Part shown: positions 23,268-30,819 of the stretch, piece after piece | Layout: every line of letters starts with the position of its first letter | Numbering within the stretch: position 1 is the stretch's first letter | NCBI GenBank assembly: GCA_002409625.1 | Contig: DHNY01000009.1 | Coordinates: forward strand, 54,488 to 118,487 | Length of the DNA: 64,000 bases | Direction of reading: 5' to 3' | Origin: Anaerolineaceae bacterium UBA5404 | Lineage (GTDB): Bacteria; Chloroflexota; Anaerolineae; Anaerolineales; Anaerolineaceae | Notes under the pieces: generated by a model | What the model was told of the DNA's origin: nothing | The model's database searches: none | What the model saw: the letters and a program-made list of their open reading frames with translations, nothing else | Program-made: the position numbers and the translations under genes

Positions 23268-25507
23268 GCCAACTCCTCCTCGCTCAATTGAGACTGGGCA
23301 ATTTCCTGATACGTTTGGCAGGTTTTGATCAAATCATCATGATGCCCAAGACCCACCAAGCGCCCATTTTCCAGAACCAGAATCTGGTCAGAATTTCGGG
23401 CGGTTGACACTCTTTGGGTCACCACAAAGACGGTTTTATCAGCAATGCGGGGTCTGATAGCTTTGCGTAAAGCCGCATCAGTTTTAAAATCCAGTGCCGA
23501 GAAACTGTCATCAAAAATGTAAACTGGGCTGTCTTTTATGATGGCGCGGGCAATGGAGAGCCTTTGCTTTTGCCCACCCGAAAGGTTTATGCCGGCTTGA
23601 GCAACCTCGGTATCCAAACCACTCTCAGAGCTAAACACAAAATCTGAAGCCTGAGCAACCTCAACCGCGGTTTGCATTTTGTCTTCACTGGCTTCATGGT
23701 TACCCACCAAAAGGTTCGACTTAACCGTGCCGCTAAAGAGCATCCCTCTTTGAGGCGCATAACTGATGTTTTCACGCAGTTCATGTTGGGTCACATCACG
23801 GATATCCACCCCATCCAGGGTGATTTTGCCCTTAGTCACATCAAAAAGACGTGGCAAAAGGTTAATCAAGGTTGATTTACCACTACCGGTTGAGCCAATC
23901 ACCGCGGTTACTTGCCCTGGCTCAGCTCTAAAACTGATATCATGCAAAACGTCTTCTTCAGCACCCGGATAGCGGAAATCCACGTCATGGAATTCAATGA
24001 CGCCTTGGGTAGGAACAGGAAAACTGAGCGGTTCAACCGGGTCGAGAATCACATTTTCGCGATCCAAAACGTCAGCGATACGCTCACCAGAAACCGTTGC
24101 ACGGGGCAAAATGACAAAGAGCATTGAAAGGTTCAGGAATGCCATCAAAATCTGCATGGCATATTGCATAAAAGCCATCAAATCACCCACCTGCATGCTG
24201 GATTGCGCCACCTGATGCGCGCCAACCCAAATGATGAGTACTTGCGCACCAGACATGACCAAGGTCATCAATGGCATGATAAAGGACATCGTGCGCCCAA
24301 TGCCACGCATATTTTTTGCCACATCGATGTTGGCGTCATCAAAGCGGGATTCTTCAAACCTTTGCTTATTAAAAGCGCGAATGACCAGCATACCTGAAAG
24401 ATTTTCACGCATAATCAGGTTGAGACGGTCGATGAGCAACTGCATGCGTTTAAAGCGAGGGGTTACCAATGCAAAAATCAGTGCCACTAAGAGCACCAGG
24501 ATGACCACCGCCAATGCAATTGTCCACCACATGCTGGGGCTTTTGTCGAAAGCGTTTATCACGCCCAAAATACCAATCAAAGGCGCCTGGAACGCCATGC
24601 GAATGAGCATAAAGGACACCATTTGCACTTGTGCCACGTCATTGGTGGTGCGGGTGATGAGAGAAGCGGTAGAAAAATCGCCGAACTCAGCACTGGAGAA
24701 GCTTTCCACTTTCTTGAAAATGGCAGAGCGCATATCGCGTGCCACCGCAGTTGAGGTCCGCGCGGCAAAGAAGCTCACCAGAATGGAGCTGATTACCGCC
24801 ACAATTGAAACACCGATCATCACCGTTCCAATTTTGAGAATGTAATTGCTTTGGAACTTAACAATATCCATGCCCATGGCTTTGTACTCATCCACAACCG
24901 CACTAATGCTCATTTGGTTGAGAATGGTGCCTTCAAGCTGGTTCAAATGCCCGCTGATACTATCACGCAATGCCTGACGTTGGTCCTTTGGTAAGGTCTC
25001 CAACATCTGCATGATGTCAGTTCCTTCGGTGAGCTGATCAAATTTAAATGGGAAGTTTTCACCCAAAACCTGTTTGGCTTTTTCGGAATCTTCCTGGATG
25101 AGATTAAGTGCCTCAACAACAATCATTGGCTTGGCAAGCTTTTCCTCAATGGCATCCTTTTCAGCTTTGCTGATTTCTTTCAATACATAAACCGCCTGAT
25201 CGCTCAAAACCGGGTAGGTTTTTATCAAATCGGCGGCAGACGTGCTTCCAGGTTCAACCAATGTGTAATGGTCCAAGACCTCTGCCTGGTCTTCCGCTGG
25301 CATCATCGTAACCAGACGGTCCATGGTCGATTGGCGCATCGCCACGGGCAGGCTGCTTTCAACACCGTTCTTTTGAATGCCTGTATTGACAATTTTCGAG
25401 AGGTAGTCCGGTAAAGCCAGGTTAGACCAAGCCACCGCAACCACTAACAAGGCAGCCAAAAGGATGTTGAACCAATAGGGTGTGTAAAATCTTTTTAGTC
25501 GCAACAT
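23264..25507 (-). CDS. ABC exporter subunit, degenerate-site half with large extracytoplasmic insert
   Basis: The second half of the heterodimer, 747 aa. Helix 1 (about residues 13-33) is followed by an insert of about 180 residues (42-222) before helix 2. It is mostly polar and helical and should face outside; most exporters have only a short loop here. The rest is a normal transmembrane domain and ATPase: Walker A GSTGSGKS at 538-545 and an intact LSGGQ at 642-646. The catalytic Glu position is Asp667 (FDDSFSALD). This matches the degenerate half of TM287/288-type exporters. It is the second gene after marR, separated by 10 nt. Confidence 0.92.
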   Translation of the reverse strand: MLRLKRFYTPYWFNILLAALLVVAVAWSNLALPDYLSKIVNTGIQKNGVESSLPVAMRQSTMDRLVTMMPAEDQAEVLDHYTLVEPGSTSAADLIKTYPVLSDQAVYVLKEISKAEKDAIEEKLAKPMIVVEALNLIQEDSEKAKQVLGENFPFKFDQLTEGTDIMQMLETLPKDQRQALRDSISGHLNQLEGTILNQMSISAVVDEYKAMGMDIVKFQSNYILKIGTVMIGVSIVAVISSILVSFFAARTSTAVARDMRSAIFKKVESFSSAEFGDFSTASLITRTTNDVAQVQMVSFMLIRMAFQAPLIGILGVINAFDKSPSMWWTIALAVVILVLLVALIFALVTPRFKRMQLLIDRLNLIMRENLSGMLVIRAFNKQRFEESRFDDANIDVAKNMRGIGRTMSFIMPLMTLVMSGAQVLIIWVGAHQVAQSSMQVGDLMAFMQYAMQILMAFLNLSMLFVILPRATVSGERIADVLDRENVILDPVEPLSFPVPTQGVIEFHDVDFRYPGAEEDVLHDISFRAEPGQVTAVIGSTGSGKSTLINLLPRLFDVTKGKITLDGVDIRDVTQHELRENISYAPQRGMLFSGTVKSNLLVGNHEASEDKMQTAVEVAQASDFVFSSESGLDTEVAQAGINLSGGQKQRLSIARAIIKDSPVYIFDDSFSALDFKTDAALRKAIRPRIADKTVFVVTQRVSTARNSDQILVLENGRLVGLGHHDDLIKTCQTYQEIAQSQLSEEELA

Positions 25508-25517
25508 ATCGTTTTAC

Positions 25518-25982
25518 TCATTTCTCAGGCGTATTTTCCAGTTCATTTTCTTTGTACTGCTTCATGCGATCCACCAGCTTCTCCAAAGCGCCAGCGATAG
25601 GCTCAGCCTCACTTGGCTCAATAGTCTCGCAAAAAAGATCAATCCAGGCATGCCGGGCTTGCTTGGAATCCTGAATCAGCTTTAAACCAGCATCGGTCAA
25701 GCTAAGCAATTTGGAACGCCTGTCTTCAGGGTCTTCTTCGCGGTGGACCAGGTTCAATTCAACCAGTCGGTCAATCATTTGCGAAGCAGCCGCTTTACTA
25801 ATGCCCATATGACAAGACAGCGTATTAACCGTACACCGCTTATGATGGTGGATGAAAAACAAACTGTTCATCTGCGCGAAACTATAGCCGTTTTCGTGGA
25901 TGAATTTCCGGTTGTTTTCCATGGATTGGCGGGTGGCTAGTTCCGCCCAGGTGTGTAGAATTTTAGATAAGGTTTCAGACAT
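25518..25982 (-). CDS. MarR-family transcriptional regulator
   Basis: A 154-aa winged-helix regulator, first gene of the exporter operon and its likely repressor. The recognition region (CHMGISKAAASQMIDRLVELNLVHREEDPEDRRSK in essence) carries the MarR D-x-R-S/R wing (EDRRS). N- and C-terminal helices provide the dimer interface. The ATG at 25982 has an AGGAGTG ribosome binding site. The promoter upstream is a perfect-spacing sigma-70 type, and its spacer holds GTTAG/GTTAA elements that resemble MarR operators. Autoregulation and relief by an exported compound is the usual logic of such operons, inferred here. Confidence 0.92.
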   Translation of the reverse strand: MSETLSKILHTWAELATRQSMENNRKFIHENGYSFAQMNSLFFIHHHKRCTVNTLSCHMGISKAAASQMIDRLVELNLVHREEDPEDRRSKLLSLTDAGLKLIQDSKQARHAWIDLFCETIEPSEAEPIAGALEKLVDRMKQYKENELENTPEK

Positions 25983-26012
25983 CGTGCACTCCTAGATAGT
26001 AAACAGGAGTGA

Positions 26013-26041
26013 ACTATAAAGCTAACTTAACTAAATGTCAA
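26013..26041 (-). promoter_or_regulatory. Promoter of the marR-ABC operon with candidate operator
   Basis: On the minus strand TTGACA (26041-26036) and TATAGT (26018-26013) are 17 nt apart. The spacer contains AGTTAAGTTAG, two near-direct GTTA elements of the kind bound by MarR-family proteins. Confidence 0.7.
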
Positions 26042-26104
26042 GATGTTTTACAAGCTTTGCCTGAGGCATGTTCGCATGCTTATAAGGCAATTATTCTTTG
26101 AGGC

Positions 26105-27589
26105 TTAGACCCAATCATAGCTGCGGCTTATGGCTTTGTGCCAACCGGCAAGCAAGGACTTTCGCGTTTCTTCATCCATGCCAGGAAGCCATTGCTCCCT
26201 GGCTTGCCAGGTTTTTTTGAGCTCAGCCAAGTCTGACCAAAAACCAATTGCCAAACCCGCCGCAAAAGCAGCCCCCAATGCTGTGGTTTCATCAACCTGT
26301 GGCCTTAAAACCGGAATATTGAGGATATCCGCCTGAAACTGCATCAGCAAACGGTTCTGCACCATGCCGCCATCGACTTTTAAGGTGCTCAGGCTTACCG
26401 CGCTGTCTTTGCGCATGGCTTCAAAAACATCAGCAGTTTGATAGGCAGTGGCTTCGAGCGCGGCCCGGGCGATATGTCCGGCACTGGTAAAGCGGGTCAT
26501 CCCAGCAATCACGCCACGCGCATCCGATCGCCAATAAGGCGCAAACAAGCCAGAAAAAGCCGGCACAAAGTAAACCCCGCTGTTATCCTCCACGCTGGAA
26601 GCAAGAGCTTCAATTTCATCTGACGCTTTGATGATGCCCAAATTGTCACGCAACCATTGCACCAAAGCGCCGGCAATGGCAACGGAACCCTCTAAGGCAT
26701 AAACCGCCGGCTGTCCCTTAATTTGAAATGCCATTGTGGTGAGTAAACCATTTTGACTAAAGATAGGCTTTTCGCCAGTGTTCATCAACATAAAACAGCC
26801 CGTGCCGTAAGTGTTTTTTGCTTCTCCCGGCTCAAAGCAACATTGACCAAAAAGCGCGGCGTGCTGGTCGCCCAAATTACCGGAGATGGGCACACCTTTC
26901 AAGACCGGGTGGGCAACTTCGCCATAAATCTCACTAGAGCTGCGGATTTCGGGCAAAACCTGGCGGGGAACATCAAAAGCTTTTAGCATCTCAGCGTCCC
27001 ATTCCAGGCTGTTGATGTTCATAAGGAAAGTACGCGACGCATTGCTCACATCGGTAATATGCAAGCCGCCGCTCAGTTTCCAAATAAACCAGGTATCCAT
27101 CGTGCCAAAGAGCAAATCCCCTGCTTCGGCGCGCTCACGCGCTTTGGGCACATTTTTCAAAATCCAATGCAACTTCGAGGCAGAAAAATAAGGGTTTGCT
27201 GGCAATCCTAAGCGCGCTTGTAGCTTTGAAGCGCCGTGTTCGCGTTCAAAATCAACCATAAACGCCGCGGTGCGGGTATCCTGCCAGACAATAGCGTTGT
27301 AAATGGGCAAACCGGTGTGCTTATCCCAAACGAGTGTGGTTTCACGCTGGTTGGTGATGCCCATTGCGGCAATGTCTTCAATGCTGGCAGAAGCCTGTTG
27401 CAAACAAGCCGTAATCAGCTCAAGCACATTATGCCAAATCTCAAGCGCGTCATGCTCCACCCAGCCGGCTTTTGGCATAATCTGGCGGTGTTCCTTACGT
27501 AAAATAGCCACAATATGGGCTTGCTTATCAAAAAGCGCGCAGCACGTGCTGGTTGTTCCTTGATCAATGGCGAGAATGTATTTTTTCAT
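26105..27589 (-). CDS. glpK: Glycerol kinase
   Basis: Phosphorylates glycerol to glycerol-3-phosphate with ATP. The 494-aa FGGY kinase has the N-terminal phosphate loop DQGTTSTCC, the glycerol-binding region NQRETTLVW and WQDTR, the catalytic-Asp segment GNLGDQHAALFGQ, TYGTGCFMLMNTG, and the C-terminal KVDGGMVQN adenosine motif. The frame continues upstream, but the ATG at 27589 has a GGAGGCAAC ribosome binding site and matches the family N-terminus. It is divergent from glpA. A palindrome lies between the two, so regulation is probably shared. Confidence 0.96.
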   Translation of the reverse strand: MKKYILAIDQGTTSTCCALFDKQAHIVAILRKEHRQIMPKAGWVEHDALEIWHNVLELITACLQQASASIEDIAAMGITNQRETTLVWDKHTGLPIYNAIVWQDTRTAAFMVDFEREHGASKLQARLGLPANPYFSASKLHWILKNVPKARERAEAGDLLFGTMDTWFIWKLSGGLHITDVSNASRTFLMNINSLEWDAEMLKAFDVPRQVLPEIRSSSEIYGEVAHPVLKGVPISGNLGDQHAALFGQCCFEPGEAKNTYGTGCFMLMNTGEKPIFSQNGLLTTMAFQIKGQPAVYALEGSVAIAGALVQWLRDNLGIIKASDEIEALASSVEDNSGVYFVPAFSGLFAPYWRSDARGVIAGMTRFTSAGHIARAALEATAYQTADVFEAMRKDSAVSLSTLKVDGGMVQNRLLMQFQADILNIPVLRPQVDETTALGAAFAAGLAIGFWSDLAELKKTWQAREQWLPGMDEETRKSLLAGWHKAISRSYDWV

Positions 27590-27600
27590 GTTGCCTCCGA

Positions 27601-27628
27601 TATGACACAATAATACCAAGTTGTCATA
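27601..27628. promoter_or_regulatory. Candidate operator between glpK and glpA
   Basis: The inverted repeat TATGACA (27601-27607) and TGTCATA (27622-27628), spacer 14 nt, sits in the 80-bp divergent intergenic region where promoters for both genes must lie. It is a plausible site for a glycerol-responsive repressor, which is not encoded in this window. Confidence 0.55.
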
Positions 27629-27669
27629 GAATTAGGGTAATTGCTTTTGCATTAGCATTCAGGAGAATT

Positions 27670-29166
27670 ATGTCAAAAAACGAGTATGACATTCTAATTA
27701 TTGGTGGAGGTGTGGTGGGCAGTATGATTGCCCGCTGGCTCTCCCGTTATGAGCTGCGCTTATTGCTCATCGAAAAAGAGGCTGACTTGTGCATGGGTTC
27801 CTCTGCGGCAAATACTGCCATTATCCATGCCGGATATGACCCTGTTCCGGGTTCACTCAAAGCCACCTTGAATGTGCGCGGCAACGCGATGTATAACCAG
27901 CTTTCCGCCGAGCTTGGTTTCGCCTTTGAACGCCCAGGAGATATGGTTGTGGCTGTTGGTGAAGAAGAATGGCCAAACCTGCTGGCGCTCCACGAATTTG
28001 GCAAACAAAACGCGGTGCCCGACATGCATCTGTTTGACGCCGCGGAAGTTAAAAAACGTGAGCCTCACATCAACCCCAATGCCATTGGCGCGCTTTGGGC
28101 AGGCACAACCGGCATTGTGGATCCTTTCCAGGCAACCATCGCCGCTGCTGAAAACGCCGTGATGAATGGCGCAGAAGTCTTGCTCAACACAGCTTTTACA
28201 GATTTCATCATCGAAAAGAAACGGGTTGTTGGCGTTAAAACAACCCGGGGCGAGATGAGAGCACGCTGGGTCATTAACGCTGCCGGCATTTACGCCGATG
28301 CGGTGATGCACAAAGCCAACACTGGCAAAGACTTCAAAATCACACCCAGACGCGGTGAGTATTTTGTGTTTGACCCCGCGGACGTGCAAATCAATAACGT
28401 GCTCTTCCCGGTACCCAGTGCCAAAGGCAAAGGCATTTTGGTAACCACCACGGTGCACGGCAACACCATCGCCGGACCAAACGCCCAGGTCATTGATGAC
28501 AAAGAAGACACCGCCACCACAAGTGCTGGTATGGACGAAGTTATTGCCGGCGCGCAAAAACTCATCCCCAGCATCAACCCACGCTTCACCATCGCCACTT
28601 TTGCCGGTTTGCGGGCGATGGGCAACGCAGCCTGCAAAACACCTGGCGTAAATTACCATGCTGATTTTCTGATTGAGGTCTCGCCAGAAATTGGTGGGCT
28701 GATTAACGTCGCGGGTATCGAATCACCCGGACTTTCCGCCTCACCTGCGATTGCTGAGTATGTGATCGAAGTTCTTAAAGATGCCGGTGAAACGCTCATT
28801 GAGAAGAAAGACTGGAACCCCATCAGACCCGCCCGACCAAGATTCCGCGAATTGAGTCATGCCCAACGGCAGGAACTGGTCAAGCTTGATCCGGCTTACG
28901 CGCGGGTAATTTGCCGCTGTGAGAACATCACCGAAGCAGAAATCGTGCGTGAAATTCATGCGCCAATCCCCGCCACCACTTATGACGCCATCAAACGACG
29001 CACTTGGTTGGGCACAGGACGCTGCCAAGGCGGTTTCGACTCGCCTTTAATAAGCAAAATCTTAGCGCGTGAGTTAAAACTTTCTGAATTGGAAATCAGC
29101 AAGCGTGGTGAGGGATCAAACTTTTTGTTCCGCGAAACCAAATCTGTTGAGGAGCTCGAGCGATGA
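27670..29166 (+). CDS. glpA: FAD-dependent glycerol-3-phosphate dehydrogenase, GlpA-like
   Basis: Oxidises glycerol-3-phosphate to dihydroxyacetone phosphate. The 498-aa protein has the N-terminal FAD motif GGGVVGSMIARWL, the DAO fold (IIHAGYDPVPGS; ITPRRGEYFVFD), and a C-terminal BFD-like [2Fe-2S] segment. Cys415, Cys417 and Cys452 are present, but the fourth ligand in GRCQGGFC is Asp457 here (GGFDSP). The cluster is therefore altered or absent. The ATG at 27670 has an AGGAGAA ribosome binding site; the longer frame to 27553 runs through the divergent promoter and glpK start and is unlikely. The 3' end overlaps the next gene by 4 bp. Confidence 0.9.
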   Translation: MSKNEYDILIIGGGVVGSMIARWLSRYELRLLLIEKEADLCMGSSAANTAIIHAGYDPVPGSLKATLNVRGNAMYNQLSAELGFAFERPGDMVVAVGEEEWPNLLALHEFGKQNAVPDMHLFDAAEVKKREPHINPNAIGALWAGTTGIVDPFQATIAAAENAVMNGAEVLLNTAFTDFIIEKKRVVGVKTTRGEMRARWVINAAGIYADAVMHKANTGKDFKITPRRGEYFVFDPADVQINNVLFPVPSAKGKGILVTTTVHGNTIAGPNAQVIDDKEDTATTSAGMDEVIAGAQKLIPSINPRFTIATFAGLRAMGNAACKTPGVNYHADFLIEVSPEIGGLINVAGIESPGLSASPAIAEYVIEVLKDAGETLIEKKDWNPIRPARPRFRELSHAQRQELVKLDPAYARVICRCENITEAEIVREIHAPIPATTYDAIKRRTWLGTGRCQGGFDSPLISKILARELKLSELEISKRGEGSNFLFRETKSVEELER

Positions 29167-30443
29167 AAGAAAGCTATGATGTGGTTGTAATTGGCGCTGG
29201 ACCGGCTGGTTTGGCAAGCGCGATAGAAGCAAAAAAATCCGGCGCGGATAAGGTTTTGGTCATTGAACGCGACCGCGAGCCAGGTGGCATTTTGTTGCAA
29301 TGCATTCATAACGGGTTTGGCTTGCATACTTTCAAAGAAGATTTGCCCGGACCTGCTTACGCCCAACGCTTTATAGACGAAGCTGCCTCAGTTGGCGTTG
29401 ACCTTCTTTTGGACACCATGGTGATGGAGGTCTCTGAAGAGCGGCAATTATGGCTCTCGAGTGCCTCTAAAGGTTACTTTAGCCTGGATGCCAAGGCGGT
29501 GGTTTTGGCCATGGGCTGCCGCGAACGCACCCGCGCTCAAATCCGCATCCCTGGTATGCGTCCTTCGGGCGTTTTCACTGCCGGCACAGCACAACGCTGG
29601 GTCAACGTTGAGGGTTATATGCCCGGCAAGCGCTTTGTCATTTTGGGCTCTGGCGATATTGGCATGATTATGGCGCGCCGTCTGACCCTTGAAGGGGCTA
29701 AAGTTGAAAGCGTGCTTGAGGTGCAAAACTACCTTTCGGGTCTCATGCGCAACTATGTGCAATGCCTTGAAGACTGGAACGTGCCTCTGCATTTACGACA
29801 TACCGTCAAGCGCGTCATCGGCAAAAACCGCGTTGAAGCTGTCGAGGCTGTGGCGGTGGATGAAAAATGGCAATTCATCCCCGGTACTGAGAGGATTATC
29901 CCCTGCGACACGCTCTTGCTTTCGGTTGGGCTGATTCCTGAGAATGAATTGAGTAAAAAGGCAGGTGTCAGGCTTGATCCCATTACCGGTGGTCCAGTTG
30001 TAGACCAAAACTTCCAAACCAATTTAGCTGGCGTCTTTGCCGCAGGAAACGTGGTGCATGTGTATGACCTGGTTGACTACGTATCCGAAGCCGGTGACCA
30101 AGCCGGAAAAGCTGCAGCCTTGTTTGCACAGTCACTTTTGACCCCCGCCAAGAAAACCATCCCGGTGAAAGCCGGAAAAAACGTGCGCTATGTGGTTCCC
30201 CACACATTAGACCCCCTGGCACTGGAGAAAGAAGACATCGTTTTGCAATGCCGGGTGAGCCAACCCATTGAAGAAGACGTTTGGTTTGAAGTGCGCAATG
30301 AAACCCAGTCCATCGTGCGCAGATCAGACCGTTACGCGCGTCCTGGTGAGATGGTGAGCGTCAAGTTAACCCCGTCCATGTTCGCGGATGTGATGCAAGC
30401 TGATGCGTTGACCCTGGATATTTATGCAAAATCGGAGGCATAA
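29163..30443 (+). CDS. NAD(P)/FAD oxidoreductase, GlpB-like partner subunit
   Basis: A 426-aa pyridine-nucleotide-disulfide-type flavoprotein: GAGPAGLASAIEA binds FAD at the N-terminus, the second dinucleotide motif GSGDIGMIMARRL is near residue 160, and the C-terminal FAD segment is GVFAAGNVVHVYDLVDYV. Proteins of this type follow GlpA and precede DUF1667 in many anaerobes, where they take the place of GlpB and pass electrons from the dehydrogenase to NAD(P) or a carrier. Cys residues around QCIHNGFG might be redox active. Overlaps of 4 bp upstream and a 1-nt gap downstream indicate a tight three-gene unit. Confidence 0.85.
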   Translation: MKESYDVVVIGAGPAGLASAIEAKKSGADKVLVIERDREPGGILLQCIHNGFGLHTFKEDLPGPAYAQRFIDEAASVGVDLLLDTMVMEVSEERQLWLSSASKGYFSLDAKAVVLAMGCRERTRAQIRIPGMRPSGVFTAGTAQRWVNVEGYMPGKRFVILGSGDIGMIMARRLTLEGAKVESVLEVQNYLSGLMRNYVQCLEDWNVPLHLRHTVKRVIGKNRVEAVEAVAVDEKWQFIPGTERIIPCDTLLLSVGLIPENELSKKAGVRLDPITGGPVVDQNFQTNLAGVFAAGNVVHVYDLVDYVSEAGDQAGKAAALFAQSLLTPAKKTIPVKAGKNVRYVVPHTLDPLALEKEDIVLQCRVSQPIEEDVWFEVRNETQSIVRRSDRYARPGEMVSVKLTPSMFADVMQADALTLDIYAKSEA

Positions 30444-30444
30444 G

Positions 30445-30801
30445 ATGGAAGAGAAAAACTTTATCTGCACCGCATGTCCGATGGGCTGCAAATTGATTGT
30501 GCGCATGGAAAATGATGAAGTCATTCAGGTTTTGGGGCATCGTTGCCGGCGTGGTGAGGGCTACGGACGCCAGGAAGCCACAGCGCCCAAACGCATGCTC
30601 GCCACTACGGTTCGCACGATTAATGGCAAGCATCCCTTGTTGCCGGTTTACACTTCAAGCGAAGTGCCAAAAGCAAAAATGGCAGAGATTCTTGCCATCT
30701 TACGCCAGGTTGAAATCAGCTGCCCTGTAAAAATGGGTGATGTGGTTTTGGAAAACATAGCCGATACAGGTATTGATATTTTAGCAAGCCGGGATATGTA
30801 A
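30445..30801 (+). CDS. DUF1667 cysteine-rich protein
   Basis: A 118-aa protein with conserved Cys at 8, 11 and 15 (CTACPMGC), a fourth near residue 34 (GHRCRRGEGYG), and a later SCPVKMG. This looks like an iron-sulfur or zinc site. DUF1667 proteins occur almost only with GlpA and the GlpB-like oxidoreductase, so it is probably the small electron-transfer subunit of this dehydrogenase and may compensate for the altered GlpA cluster. The start at 30445 lies just after the upstream stop. It is the last gene before the convergent lipoprotein gene. Confidence 0.88.
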   Translation: MEEKNFICTACPMGCKLIVRMENDEVIQVLGHRCRRGEGYGRQEATAPKRMLATTVRTINGKHPLLPVYTSSEVPKAKMAEILAILRQVEISCPVKMGDVVLENIADTGIDILASRDM

Positions 30802-30819
30802 GTTTGACCTAAAAGGGGT

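Noticed and set aside
27553..27669. N-terminal extension of GlpA by 39 codons
   Set aside because: It would run through the start of glpK and the shared operator. The protein family begins at the ATG at 27670, which has a clear ribosome binding site.
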